Source: Rhinolophus ferrumequinum (lineage: Eukaryota > Chordata > Mammalia > Chiroptera > Rhinolophidae). From it: a DNA stretch of 64,000 bases. Made by a program: the position numbers and the translations under genes. Under the pieces are notes generated by a model. It had not been told where the DNA came from, did no database searches, and was given only the letters and a program-made list of their open reading frames with translations. Of this stretch, positions 28,830-40,200 are shown one piece after another; position 1 is the first letter of the stretch; every line of letters begins with the position of its first letter. The stretch is taken from NCBI RefSeq assembly GCF_004115265.2, contig NC_046301.1:39954714-40018713 (forward strand), written 5' to 3'.

Positions 28830-29888
28830 ATGGGCAGCCTGTACTCGGAGTACCTAAACCCCAACAAGGTTCAAGAGCACTATAATTACACCAAGGAGGT
28901 GCTGAGCACAGAGGACCCACCCTCCCGCCAGGTGGCCTCGGCCCTCATCATCATCCTGTGCTGTGCCATCGTGGTGGAGAACCTGCTGGTGCTTATCGCA
29001 GTGGCCCGCAACAGCAAGTTCCACTCGGCCATGTACCTGTTCCTGGGCAATCTGGCTGCTTCGGACCTGCTGGCGGGTGTGGCTTTCATAGCCAATACCT
29101 CGCTCTCAGGCTCTATCACATTAACACTGACCCCTGTGCAGTGGTTCGCCCGTGAGGGCTCAGCCTTCATCACGCTCTCTGCCTCTGTCTTCAGCCTCCT
29201 GGCCATTGCCATTGAGCGGCATGTGGCCATTGCCAAGGTCAAGCTCTACGGCAGCGACAAGAGCTGCCGCATGCTGTTGCTCATCGCGGCCTCATGGCTC
29301 ATCTCACTGACTCTCGGTGGCCTGCCCATCCTTGGCTGGAACTGCCTGGGCAACCTCGAGGCCTGCTCCACTGTTTTGCCCCTCTATGCCAAGCACTACG
29401 TGCTCTGTGTGGTAACCATCTTCTCCGTCATCCTGTTGGCCATCGTAGCTCTGTATGTCCGCATTTACTGTGTGGTCCGCTCCAGTCAAGCCGATGTGAC
29501 TGGCCCGCAGACACTGGCCCTGCTCAAGACGGTCACCATTGTGTTAGGTGTCTTTATTGTCTGCTGGCTGCCCGCCTTTAGCATCCTCCTCCTGGACTAT
29601 GCCTGTCCCGTGCGCTCCTGCCCTATCCTCTATAAGGCCCAGTACTTCTTTGCCTTCGCCACCCTCAATTCGCTGCTCAACCCTGTCATCTACACGTGGC
29701 GTAGCCGGGACCTGCGGCGCGAGGTACTGAGGCCACTGCAGTGCTGGCGGCGGGCAGCAGGGGTGCAAGGACGGCGGGGCGGGACCCCGGGCCGCCGCCT
29801 CCTGCCCCTACGCAGCTCTAGCTCACTGGAGAGGGGCACCCACATGCCCACGTCACCCACAATTCTGGAGGGCAACACAATGGTTTGA
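28830..29888 (+). CDS. S1PR2: S1PR2, sphingosine-1-phosphate receptor 2 (intronless coding region)
   Basis: A single exon encodes a complete 352-residue class A GPCR, close in sequence and length to human S1PR2. It senses extracellular sphingosine-1-phosphate at the plasma membrane and in the family couples to Gi, Gq and G12/13. Visible landmarks: N-glycosylation site N19-Y-T; seven hydrophobic segments starting near residues 35, 67, 107, 147, 190, 230 and 268; lipid-headgroup residues R108-E109; ERH at 129-131 in place of DRY; CWLP at 245-248; NPVIY at 284-288; a likely palmitoylated C305; a basic, Ser-rich tail from 307 to the end (NTMV). The ATG has a strong CCCACCATGG context and directly follows a splice acceptor (CTGCAG, exon starts 28788). 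The gene sits between MRPL4 and DNMT1 as in human. Confidence 0.98.
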   Translation: MGSLYSEYLNPNKVQEHYNYTKEVLSTEDPPSRQVASALIIILCCAIVVENLLVLIAVARNSKFHSAMYLFLGNLAASDLLAGVAFIANTSLSGSITLTLTPVQWFAREGSAFITLSASVFSLLAIAIERHVAIAKVKLYGSDKSCRMLLLIAASWLISLTLGGLPILGWNCLGNLEACSTVLPLYAKHYVLCVVTIFSVILLAIVALYVRIYCVVRSSQADVTGPQTLALLKTVTIVLGVFIVCWLPAFSILLLDYACPVRSCPILYKAQYFFAFATLNSLLNPVIYTWRSRDLRREVLRPLQCWRRAAGVQGRRGGTPGRRLLPLRSSSSLERGTHMPTSPTILEGNTMV

Positions 29889-31285
29889 AGGACAAGTGGG
29901 CTGACAACCAGGCCACGGCAGAGGGCTCCGTGGAGAGGCGCCGGGTGACCTTGGACAGAGATGTGAGGCTCCCAAGCAAGAGGACCCACTCCACAGACCT
30001 GGGTGATACTGAAAATATTTCACACCTGGGATGGCCGGCTGAGGCACCGACCAGTCGGATGGCAGAACTGCAGCAGGGTCCTGGAGGCCAGTGCAGTGAC
30101 GTGTGTGACTCCTTCAGAACTGGATCACGGAAGGTCTGGGGGACCTGGAAAGGGCCCGGGTGACAGCAGGCAGGCACTCAAGAGGAGCTCAGGGCAGGAG
30201 CAATTTACAACCTGGTACAAAGAATTTCATTTCACAACTGTCCACTCTGTGCCAAACTCCCCTCTTTGAATTTAACCTCCTTGCCACCTTTTCCCGCCAA
30301 CCTCAGTCCACTTCCCTAGACCCACTGTCCTCAGGGGCTGGAGGCCTCCTCCCTGACCATCTGGGCAGTCCCAGCTAATGGTTCCCTGGGCCCAAATCCA
30401 CAGCTTCCCCAAATTTTACCAGCTGCCACTTTGGTTATTTCTTCCCTTTCCTCTTACTCCACAAGATACCAGGAAACCACGAGGTGGATGTGGGGTGGGG
30501 TGGGGCTGAATCCGTTCTCAGACCTCATTGGCCAATTGCATTATTTGGGGTGCAGAGGAATCACCAAGGGCTAGAAAAACCAGTCTGGGGCGCTGAGGAG
30601 GCCTCTGGGTGTCTCAGTGGCACAGGGTAGAACTTGAGAAAGTTCTGGGGGAACTGTTAGTCCAGGAAGCTCTCACCCACCAAAAACAACCACCCCCAAG
30701 TTATACTCACCTCCAGCCCGAGCCGAGGTACCAGATCTCCTAAGGCAGGGCAGCCTTGAGCCCACCGTGCCTCATTTCACGTTGAATTGAATGGAGCAGG
30801 TAGTGGGGGTGCCGAGGACATTTGTAGGGGTCTCTCCCTTAACTTGCCCCAGAAGGACTTGGCTAAATCCTGTGGATACGTGGAAGGGTCATTGCGGTAC
30901 AAATGTATATTTATGTGTGTCTGTCAGTGTCCATGTGTGTCTGAGTGTGCACATGTGTGGTGTCTGTGACCCCCTGCTCTTACCACTTTTCCCCAGAATG
31001 GATGTTATTTTGTCTCATGTCTGTGTTGAAGCTGCCAAAGAGGGGTCCGGTCCCTTAGTAATCTCTAGCTCATCTCCTCACTTGAGAGCTGGGCTGCAGC
31101 TCACCTCGTGGAAAGAAACCTCATGTGTCAAAATGATTTCTTGTGAATGCAAAGGCTGGGGGTACTATCTGGGGGGCAAGTAGCCAGTTGGGGGCTTGTC
31201 TCCCCTCATTTGGCTCCCCAGATAACCCCCCTCCCATGACAGACCAGGCCCAGGCCAATAAATTGTTCAATTCTCTGTCTGATTT
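29889..31285 (+). other. S1PR2 3' UTR
   Basis: Unique sequence without large repeats from the stop codon to a canonical poly(A) signal, 1.4 kb in all. It includes a GT-rich patch near 30.90-30.96 kb. Confidence 0.7.
31257..31262 (+). terminator. S1PR2 polyadenylation signal (AATAAA)
   Basis: AATAAA is followed within 25-45 nt by a T/GT-rich stretch (CTTTTTGTTTTGTTTTTT), the usual downstream element. It is the first canonical hexamer after the S1PR2 stop that I found. Confidence 0.75.
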
Positions 31286-31659
31286 CTCTTTTTGTTTTGT
31301 TTTTTCAGGCTTAAGGTGGCAGTTCCCCCATTAGTGCCTTATGACTGAGGGCAGATGGGACAGGGGGGGTGGCCACTGCCCAGGCAACTCACCTTTTGTC
31401 AGCGTTCCCATTCTGTACCCCCCAGCTGTGCCCAGGCCAAGACTGCAGTGGCTTCTGAGAAAATGGGGTCAACGCTGGCCTTTCCCCAGGGCAGTTGTGC
31501 CAGGCCTCCCTGCTTTCCTTCAAAGAGAGCTGGCGGGTGGTGGGGGCCTCCTCCTCCATCCCAAGTACATGTCCCTCCCCAGGAGCTGGAGAGATCTTGG
31601 GGAACATGGGTCCAGATGGCCCTCCAAAGCTCAGTATTCCCCAAAGGAATGGCTGACCT

Positions 31660-31815
31660 TCATCAAGCACTTTCTAGGCATGAAGATGTGAATCCTCAGG
31701 AGGTGAGAGTTACTATTACTCTCATGGAGATGTGGGTTCAGAGAAGTTAAGTGAGCTGCTCAGAGTCACACAGCCCTTTAGGGCAGCACCTGTTTGGATT
31801 TGAACTCAGGTGGGC
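31660..31815 (+). repeat. MIR-type SINE fragment
   Basis: AAGTTAAGTGAGCTGCTCAG and CAGAGTCACACAGCCCTTTA with GATTTGAACTCAGGTGGGCT. Confidence 0.7.
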
Positions 31816-32279
31816 TGACTCAGGAACCTGCCAGCTGCACCACTGGGCCAGAGAAAGGATCCTCAACCCCCCTTTTTGCCATGGAAGTGTGGGCTGCCAG
31901 CCCCACCCAGAACCAGGAGAAGCCCAGATGGGATGAAGCTGGGGGGTGGGTCCAGGGTAACACCCCACTCCTTTTCCCAGAGGCACAGGGCCCAGTGGCT
32001 CCTTTGAAGACCTGGAACCCAGGTCTTCCTTTGGGAACCCAGGGCCCCAAGCTGAAGTCTCACCCAGCAAGACCAGCACAAATATGAGGGCAGCCAATGT
32101 AAGAGGAGTGAGGGAGACAGGCCACAACCATGAGGCTGAGAAGCCTGCACCCCCATTGGAATTCCCCTTCCTTCAGCAGTTCAGAGACAAACTCTGTTTG
32201 GAAACCTGAGCCCTAGCTGAGATTGGGAGGAGGAAGAGGCATAGGCCAGGCCAGAGTTGGTAAATTTCCCCCAAATACC

Positions 32280-32845
32280 TTCGTGCTTCCTCTGTCCTCC
32301 TTTAGGCCTCTGCTCAAATGCCAGCTTCTCAGAGAAGCCTGTCATGACCACTTTCTTCCGTCTCTATCTAGCCCCATTCCTGCTTATCACCTGGCGGTGT
32401 ATCATATATCAGTTTTTCCGTCTCTCCCTATTATAATATGAGCACCTTGAAGATAGTACTGCATCCATCTTATTCACCACTGGGTGTCTAGCATCTTAAA
32501 CAGCACTTGGCACATTCCCACCGCAGGGCCTTTGCACCTGCTGTTTCCTCTGCCTGGAATGATCTTTCCCCAGACATCTTTGTGACTCCTCTCCTCCTTC
32601 AGGTCTATATTCAAATATCACACCGTGGGTGAGGCTTCTGGCCACGCCATGCACGTGTTCCTTATTCTATTTACCTCCCTTGCTACTCTAACATGCAACA
32701 CACTTTTTTTCATCCCATTTATTTTCTATCTCCCCCTTTTAGAGTGCCAGTTCCACAACAGCAGGGGTTGGTGTCTATTTTCACTGCTGGGCCCCAGAAC
32801 AGTGTCTAGCACACAGTAGGTGTTCAATAAATGTTTGTCGAAAGA
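32280..32845 (+). mobile_element. L2-type fragments (two partly overlapping copies)
   Basis: CTCTGCTCAAATGCCAGCTT is followed by a second start, GCAGGGCCTTTGCACCTGCT, ending in GTAGGTGTTCAATAAATGTT. Confidence 0.75.
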
Positions 32846-33434
32846 AAGCAAAAGCAAATAATGATCATTTCAGTGAAAGTTAAATGCTGTGAAGAAAATA
32901 GAATAGGGGAAGCAACAGTTTTGGGATACTCTACTCCGTAGAATAGGCACTACTGTCAGCACTCTGACAGTAAGGAAATTGATGCACAAAGGTCTCTGGC
33001 CAAGGTCATACAGCATGTGAATGGAGGGATTGGGATTTGAACCCAGGCAGTTATGACTGAAGATCACAGTCACATCTGATCTTCCTCAATATCCTGAAGA
33101 TCGACTTTGCTGATATCTCTCAAATCTTGGAGCCTAGACCAGAAGAAACCAACCCGCAGGGATGCAAGATGACTTTCCCCTCCTTTTCCCCTACTAGCTG
33201 TTGTTGGATATTAGGAAGCATCAGAATCACCTGGAAGAACCTTTTTAAAATGCAGGTTCTTAGGCTCTGCAGTGAGAGATGCTGATTGAGTAGGTCTGAA
33301 GTGACCTACTCAATGCACATTTTCCATCAAGCACTGCCAGGCATTGACTTGGGACCATATTCTGAGAAAGTTCTAGACTCCAGAATCTCAGTAGAATTTT
33401 TTGCACTGATGGAACTATGCCATATCTGCCCTGC

Positions 33435-33545
33435 CCACTTGTGGGCTATGTAGCACTTGAAATGTGGCTAGAGTGAAGCAGGAACTAAATATTAACTTTA
33501 ATTAATTTAAATGCAAATAGCCACGTGTGGCTGTTAACAATTCTA
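33435..33545. mobile_element. Old DNA transposon fragment
   Basis: GTAGCACTTGAAATGTGGCT and AAATAGCCACGTGTGGCTGT belong to a common mammalian hAT-like relic. A piece near 11735-11785 (CCTAAAATGTGGCCAGTGG) may be related. Confidence 0.5.
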
Positions 33546-33837
33546 CCTTGTGCATCTCTGCTTTCTGCAGCCTCTGGGCAGCTGAACTCTCTTGGCATTA
33601 TGCTGCCAATACAACAAAAAATCCTGTCTCACCATCATGATGATGATGATGACGTGGTAGCTTCCACATGTCACTTCATGATTTTGGGAACATTTAATAA
33701 TGATACCAGCTGCAAATGACAGCACAAAATATTAGTAACTTAAGAAAGAGAAATGGATTTCACATATAAAAGGGTTTCAGAGGAAATTGGTCCTGGGTAA
33801 GAAGGACAGATGCCTATTGACTAGGAGTCCAGGCTCC

Positions 33838-33890
33838 TGTCCGTCTGTCCGTCCATCCATCCACCCATCCATCCATCCACCTACCTAAAT
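33838..33890. repeat. (CCGT/CCAT)n microsatellite
   Basis: Tetranucleotide tract of about 12 units. Confidence 0.9.
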
Positions 33891-34689
33891 ACTTTCTGTG
33901 TTTCCTAAGAACAAGGCATCCTCCTGTATAACTTCAGTAAAATTATCAAAATCAGGAAATCTATAAACTTGAATCAGATTTCACCAATTATTCCATTACT
34001 GACCTTCACAGCAGAAGAAAATCCCAGACCACGTGTTGCATTCAGTTATCTTTTCAGTCACCTTCACTCAGAAAAATTTCTGAAACTTTATCTTTCATGA
34101 CCTTGATATTTTTGAAAAATATTGATCAGTTACTTGGTAGAATGTCTTTCAATTTGGATTTGTCTGATGTTTCATCATGATTACATTCAGGCTATGCATT
34201 TTTGGGCAGAAATACTACGAAGTGATGTTTTTGTCAGTCCCATCACTAGCCATGTTAACTTTGATCACTTGGTGGTATCTGTCAAGTTTTTCCACTTTAA
34301 GTAGTTCCCCTTTTGTAATTATTAAGTACCTTGTGGGGTGGTACTTTGAGATACTGTAAATATCCTATTACGAATCAAACTTTTACTCTTTTAGCATCCA
34401 TTCTTGTCCGAATCAATTATTACTCATTGGATGTCTTTAAGAAAATTGGAGGACATCACATTTCATTTGTAGATATGCCACTTTTTATCTTTAAAACTAC
34501 AGTATCATGATTATACTTATCAAAAGTAACAGTGTTAAGTTTTCCCCATCTGTTTCAGTTTTAACATTTCATTTATTTGAATCAGAATTCAAACAAGGTC
34601 CCCATTTAGTAAATGGATTTCTGAAGCATTGTTTCAAAGTGGCAATTGTGGTATAAGTATTGAGTGCATTCTTTAAAGTAAAGAAAAAC

Positions 34690-35405
34690 ATGAAACGGGT
34701 TAATACTGTCACCACTTTGGTGGAGAACAAGAATGCTCACCTGGTTTCATCGCCTGTAAAATATCCGGATGTGTTAATAATCCCAACCTGGAATGCAAAA
34801 CAGTACTACCACTTTGGAAAACTGTTTGGCATTTTCTTACAAAGGCAAACACAAACTTACTATATGACCCAGAAATTTGACTCCAGGTATCTACCCAAGA
34901 GAAACGAACATGTATGTCCACAATAAAAATTTTATGCAAATGCTCAGAGCAGCATTTTCCATAATAGCCCCAAAGTGGAAACAACTCAAATGTCCATCAA
35001 CTGTGAATGGATAAACAAATGTGGTTCATCCATACAGTGGAATAAGACTCAGTAATGAAAAGGAACACAATATTGATACACCCAATAACATGGATGAAAC
35101 TTAATTATGCTGGGTGAAAGCAGACAGACACAAAAGATCACATATGGTTCCATTACGTGAAATGTCCATAAGAGGCAAATCTGTAGAGACAGAAAGTAGA
35201 TTAGTGGTTGCCTGGGGCTGGAGGTAGGAACAGGGATTAACTATAAACAGGCATGAGGGCTTTTGGGGTGATGAAAATATTCTAACACTGAATTGTGGCG
35301 ATAGTTGCACAACCTAGCAAATTTACTAAAAACTTAATTTCTACACTTAAAAGGGGTGAAATTTTTGTGGTATGTAAACTTTACTTCAATAAGCTTGTTA
35401 AAAAA
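34690..35405 (+). mobile_element. L1-type 3' end fragment
   Basis: ACAAACTTACTATATGACCC, TGGAAACAACTCAAATGTCC, TGGTTGCCTGGGGCTGGAGG and a 3' end TTTACTTCAATAAGCTTGTT with A-tail mark a sense-oriented old L1. Confidence 0.8.
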
Positions 35406-35524
35406 GAATTAGGACCTCTCAAAATACATACATATTGAATGGTCTATTTTATTCCTACCCTCAGAGATCTCACATTCTAGCAGGAGAGACAGTCTGTAAA
35501 AATAAATATATAATACAATGTTAG

Positions 35525-36300
35525 AAAGTTTCCATTATGGAAAACAGTATGGAGGTTCCTCAAAAGATTAAAAATAGAGTGCTTGCTTCGGCAGCACATA
35601 TACTAAAACAGATTAAAAATAGAACTACCATATGATCCAGCAATCCCACTTCTGAGTATATATCCAAAGGAAATGAAAACAATGTCTTTAAGAGATATCT
35701 GCACCCCCATGTTCATTGCAGCATTATTCATAGTAGCCAAGATATGGAAACAACCTAAGTATCTGTCAATAAGTAAATAAATAAAGAAAATGTGATACAC
35801 ACACACACAACGGAATATTATTCAGCCACAACAATCCTGCCATTTGCAACCATATGGATGAACTTGGGGGACAATAAGTGAAATAAGCCAGACACAGAAA
35901 GGCAAATACTGTATGAGCTCATTTATATGTGGAATCTGAAAAAATCGAACTCAGCAAATCAGAGAGTAGAATGGTGGTTGCCAGGGGCTGGGGGATGGAG
36001 GGATTGGAGAGATGTTAGTCAGAAGGCACTCCCAGTCATAAGATGCATAAGTTCTGAGGATCTAATGTATAGCATGGTGATTATAGTTAATAATACTGTA
36101 TTGCATAATTGGAATTTGCTAAGACAGAAGTGTTCTCACTACACACAGAAAATAGTAACTAAGTGAGGTGATGGATGTGTTAATTACAGGGATCGTGGTA
36201 AACATTTCACAATGTATACATATAACAAATCGTCATTTGGTATACCTTAAATATATGCAAGTTTTATTTGTCCATTATACCTCAGTAAAGCTGGGGGAAA
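35525..36300 (+). mobile_element. L1-type 3' end fragment carrying a U6 insertion
   Basis: ACCATATGATCCAGCAATCC, TATGGAAACAACCTAAGTAT and GAAATAAGCCAGACACAGAA are L1 3' phrases. The element is interrupted at 35579-35609 by a U6 snRNA fragment. Confidence 0.85.
35579..35609 (+). pseudogene. Tail-less, 3'-truncated U6 snRNA retropseudogene (31 nt)
   Basis: GTGCTTGCTTCGGCAGCAC then ATATACTAAAA matches the 5' end of U6 snRNA, with one common C/T variant and a final C. It is flanked by a perfect 14-bp duplication AGATTAAAAATAGA (35565-35578 and 35610-35623). No poly(A) follows. This fits the known class of tail-less mammalian retropseudogenes made by L1 machinery. Confidence 0.88.
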
Positions 36301-36446
36301 ATGCTTCTTAAATTTTCACAAGTGGGGAGCTTGTGAGAAAATGCAGCTTCCTGGGTCCTACCACCCCAGAGAATCTGATTCCAGCGCCCAGGACTCTGCA
36401 TTTTTACTCTGCGCCACTTCTGATGCGAACCATCCATGACTTACAG

Positions 36447-36645
36447 CTTTTTTGTTTGTTTGTTTTTAATTTTTATTAGGGAATATTGGGGAACTGTGTG
36501 TTTTTCCAGGACCCATCAGCTCCAAGTCAAGTCGTTGTTTTCAATCTAGTTGTGGAGGGCGTAGCTCACCGGCCCATGTGGGAATCGAATTGGCGACCTT
36601 GGTGTTATGAGCACTGTGCTCTAACCAACTGAGCCAACTGGCTGC
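36447..36645 (-). mobile_element. tRNA-derived SINE
   Basis: Monomeric copy with CTAACCAACTGAGCCAACTG head on the minus strand and a T-rich left end. Perfect 13-bp duplication CCATGACTTACAG at 36434-36446 and 36646-36658. Confidence 0.9.
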
Positions 36646-36762
36646 CCATGACTTACAGTTTTTAAAATACTGGTTTGAGGCTGTCTTAGGGCTGTAAGAT
36701 ATTGCCTAGAGGAAATAAAAGACAAGGTCATTGCTTTGTCATTTCCTTTTGGCTAAATCAGT

Positions 36763-36980
36763 CATTCTTATCCAGGGTGATTCCACACCCCCAAGGGGAA
36801 CATCTGGCAGTGTCTGGGGACATTTTTGGTTGTCCCACCTGAGGGTGGGGGTGCTACTGGCATCTAGTGTATAGAGGTCAGGAATGTTGCTAAGCTCCGC
36901 AATGTCCAGTAAGGACAGTCTCCCCTGACAATGCATTATTCGGCCCCAAATGTCAGTAGTGCTCAGATGGAGGAACAGCG
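36763..36980. mobile_element. MER20-like hAT element
   Basis: GGACATTTTTGGTTGTCCCA, GTGCTACTGGCATCTAGTGT and CCCCAAATGTCAGTAGTGCT fit this non-autonomous hAT-Charlie family. Confidence 0.7.
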
Positions 36981-37651
36981 TGTGCCCTTCTGGCTCCTTC
37001 CACCTGGTCAGCTGGTTCAGGACTGCTAGGCCACAGCTGGGAGACTGAGGAAACTTCTAGAGATGTCCTGAGTGCACTGGTTGGAGACACTCTCTGTCCA
37101 CGTCTGTTTGCCAGGTAGCTTTAATAACTTGGTGATTGTTTTTGGAGAGGCAGTTGTGGTTAATTTGTGGTTATTTCCCGAGAAAAGATGTTTCACGTGA
37201 AGTCCCTCAGATTTAAAGGCTGGGGCAGGCCCAGTTCTCATCCCTGCTCAGTGTGGCGTGGACGATTTTCTTTGCAGCTCAGGAGCGGATGCGGTTGTGT
37301 TTTTCACTTCTTGTTCCAGGAGGTGGGTGACTCACCCAGGTCTCCCTACTGATTTTTGTCTAGGGCCTGGTGACTATAACAGGCTATGCCATGGGACTCA
37401 GGGAGGCTGATGAGGGCTGGCTAGGCTGAGGGAGGCAAAGTGGGATATACATAAATGTCTTGGAAGGAAGAGAGAAAGGAAGCCCCAGCTTGAAGTGGGT
37501 GAGAGAAGTGGGGTGAATTTACATAAACAAAATCAGGCAGTATGTACTTTTTTATGCCTGGTTTCTTTCACGCAGTGTAATGTTTTTGAGATTTGTTTGT
37601 AGTTTTGCATGGAGTTGTAGAGTGTTCATTCTTGATGCTAAATAGCAGGAT

Positions 37652-37962
37652 TCTGCAAACTACGGTCTGTGGGCCTAATTCACCCCACAGCCTGTCTTTG
37701 TATGGACTGAGGTAAAAATAGTTTTCACATTTTTAAGTGGTTGGGAAAAAAATTAAAAGAAAACTATATTTTGTGACATGTGGAAATAGCATGAAATTCT
37801 AATTTCAGTGTCAAAGTTTTATTGGAGCACAGCTATGCCCACTCATTTACAAAATTATCTGTGGCTGCTTTCACACTACCATAGCAGCGATGAGTTGTGA
37901 CAGAGAGTATGGCCCACAAAGCCTAAAATATTTACTATCTGACCTTTTACAGAAAAGGTGTA
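37652..37962 (+). mobile_element. hAT-type MER element
   Basis: Same family as the 11.9-kb copy: TTCTGCAAACTACGGTCTGT, TTTTATTGGAGCACAGCTAT, GCCTAAAATATTTACTATCT. Confidence 0.7.
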
Positions 37963-37999
37963 TGGCCCCAGTGTGTCGTATTCCACTGTATGAAATAGT

Positions 38000-38835
38000 T
38001 AACTGCTTATTGCTCTATTGGTATTGGATGTTTACGTGGTCTTCAGTTTTTGGCTACTGTGAATAAAGCTGCTATGAACATTTTTGTACGTGTCATTTGG
38101 TGGATATGAGCACTTATTCCAGAAGTGGTGCTGGGTCAGAGGGCAGGTATGTGTTTACCTTTAGTAGATGAGCCCAAATTGTTTTCCAAAGTGACGATAC
38201 AATTTTGGATTCCCCCGCAATACAGGAGAGTTCTGGTATTGCTAACATTTGCCAATTTTTCTTTTCTTGTTTAAGCCATCATGGTGTGGGTGGAAACTGA
38301 CATTGCATTGAGGTTTCATTTTGCATTTTCCTGATGACTAATGCAGTTAAGCAGCTTTCTGTGTGGGTCTTGGACATTTGGATTATTCTCTTTGGTGACA
38401 TGCCTGTTCAACTTTTGTCTACTTAATAAAAAGGGGATTGTCTGTCTTTTTCTTATTAATTTGAAGGAGTTCTATGTGTATTGTAGATACGAGTCCTTGG
38501 TTGATAACAGATATCTGTGGCTTGTCTTTGAGTAGTATCTTTTGATGAACAAATTCATTTTAATACAGCCTACTATATTTTCCTTGATGCTTAATGTGCT
38601 TTGTGTCCTGTTAAAGAAACACTTGCTTACCCCAAACTCACAAAGGTGTTTTATGTCTTATTTAAAAAGCTGTCTTGACTTTGCTTTCCCATTAAGATCT
38701 ACAAGACATTTGTAATTAAGTTTTGTATATGGTGTGAGGTAAGGATCAAGGTTCACTTTCTTCCATATGAGCATCCAACAGACCCAGCATCATTTATTGA
38801 AAAGAGCATCCTTTCCCCACTGCTCTGCCAGTTGT
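38000..38835 (-). mobile_element. L1 3'-part fragment
   Basis: GGCTACTGTGAATAAAGCTG, TTTTCCTGATGACTAATG and TTCTTCCATATGAGCATCCA are antisense L1 phrases. Confidence 0.75.
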
Positions 38836-39714
38836 TTTTGTTTGACATAAATAACACAGCCATATGGTCCGGCATTCCAAAAGGGCAAAAAGATATTCAG
38901 AAAAATTCTTCCTGCCCACAGCTCTCACCCTGCTAGTTAACATTCCTTATCTCCAGGAAGTTATCCATTTCTGGTTTCTTTCCCAAGGTTTTATGTATAG
39001 AGGAGTAAATACACATAATCCCCCCCTTTTTTATATATAAACAGTAGCACACTATGCATTCTGTTCTACATCTTGCATTTTATTTTCATTTACAGATAGG
39101 AAACAATTTCTAATATTATATGGATAAATATCCTTTTGGGTTTTTTTGTTGTTGTTGTTGTGGCATCTATCACTATGCAAATGGACCACAATTTCTTTAG
39201 CTTATCACTGGAGAACTAGGTTCTTTCCTCTTTTGCTATAGTCAAGTCTCAGTGAATAGCTGTGTCGACTTCTCATTTTGCACATGTGGGTGAGTGAACC
39301 TTAGCAGAGATTCTTGGAAGTAGAATAGCTGAATAAAAGGATATGTGCATTGGTTTTTTGATGGATATTTGCAGACTGAGCATTTAATGTGGGGGAACAG
39401 GCATTGCATCCTCATCCTTGAATGCTCCCTAAGTCTTTATTACATGCCAACTATATCCTGGGCAGTTTGCTGGGCATAGGTGGGGGTATGACTGACATAA
39501 ACCATCTCCCTAAAATATGTGATTGTCAGTTGGAGTAAAGACTCTGGAAGAAAGAGCTGTGGAGGAGGAAAGGGAAGGCTCCTTGGAGGAGGTGATGGTT
39601 GAGCCACAATAGGAAGAATGGTTAGATTCTCCAAGCAGGGGAAGTGGGCACGTGGAGCAGCCGGGCTTTCCAGGCTAAGGGTACAGCAAGTACAGAAGTC
39701 TTGCAAAACTTATC

Positions 39715-40200
39715 TAGGGCTGCATAACAAAAAGCCCCAAAGTCTAGTGGCTTAGAACAACACCCGTGTATTATCCCTCAGGGTTTCTGTGGGTGGGAAT
39801 GTGGGAGTGGCAGAACTGAGTAGCTCCAGGTTGAGGCCTCTCATGAAGGTAGAGTCAGATATTAGCTGCGGCTGAGTAATTGAAAGCTTGACTGGGGCTG
39901 GAGGAATCACTTCCAAAGTGGTTCACTCACCTGGCAGACAAATTGGTTCCTCTTCCCGTGGGCTTCCCTGCAGGGCTGCTTGAGCATCCTTATAACGTGG
40001 TGGCTGTATTCCCCCATGAGAACAAGCTGGTGTTGTAATGGCTTTTATGACCTAGTCTCAAGTACCTTTGCTTCTACCATATGCTCTTGGCCGCACAGAC
40101 TGGCCTTGGTTCTGTAGGAGAGGGACTCCACAAAGGCATGAATCCCGGAGGTGGGGAGTGTTAGGGGTCCACTTGGAGGCTGGCTACCACAAGTCTTAGG
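39715..40200 (+). repeat. Old interspersed repeat of a second unnamed family
   Basis: GGGCTGCATAACAAAAAGCC, TAGTGGCTTAGAACAACACC and TTGAAAGCTTGACTGGGGCT. Related copies lie at about 50360-50640 and 60500-60690 (inside DNMT1 introns). Confidence 0.5.

Larger units (their letters stand above)
32850..34690. other. Spacer between S1PR2 and DNMT1, no gene seen
   Basis: A MIR-like piece (32.93-33.06 kb), hAT relics and a long AT-rich unique stretch from 33.9 to 34.7 kb. Confidence 0.45.
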
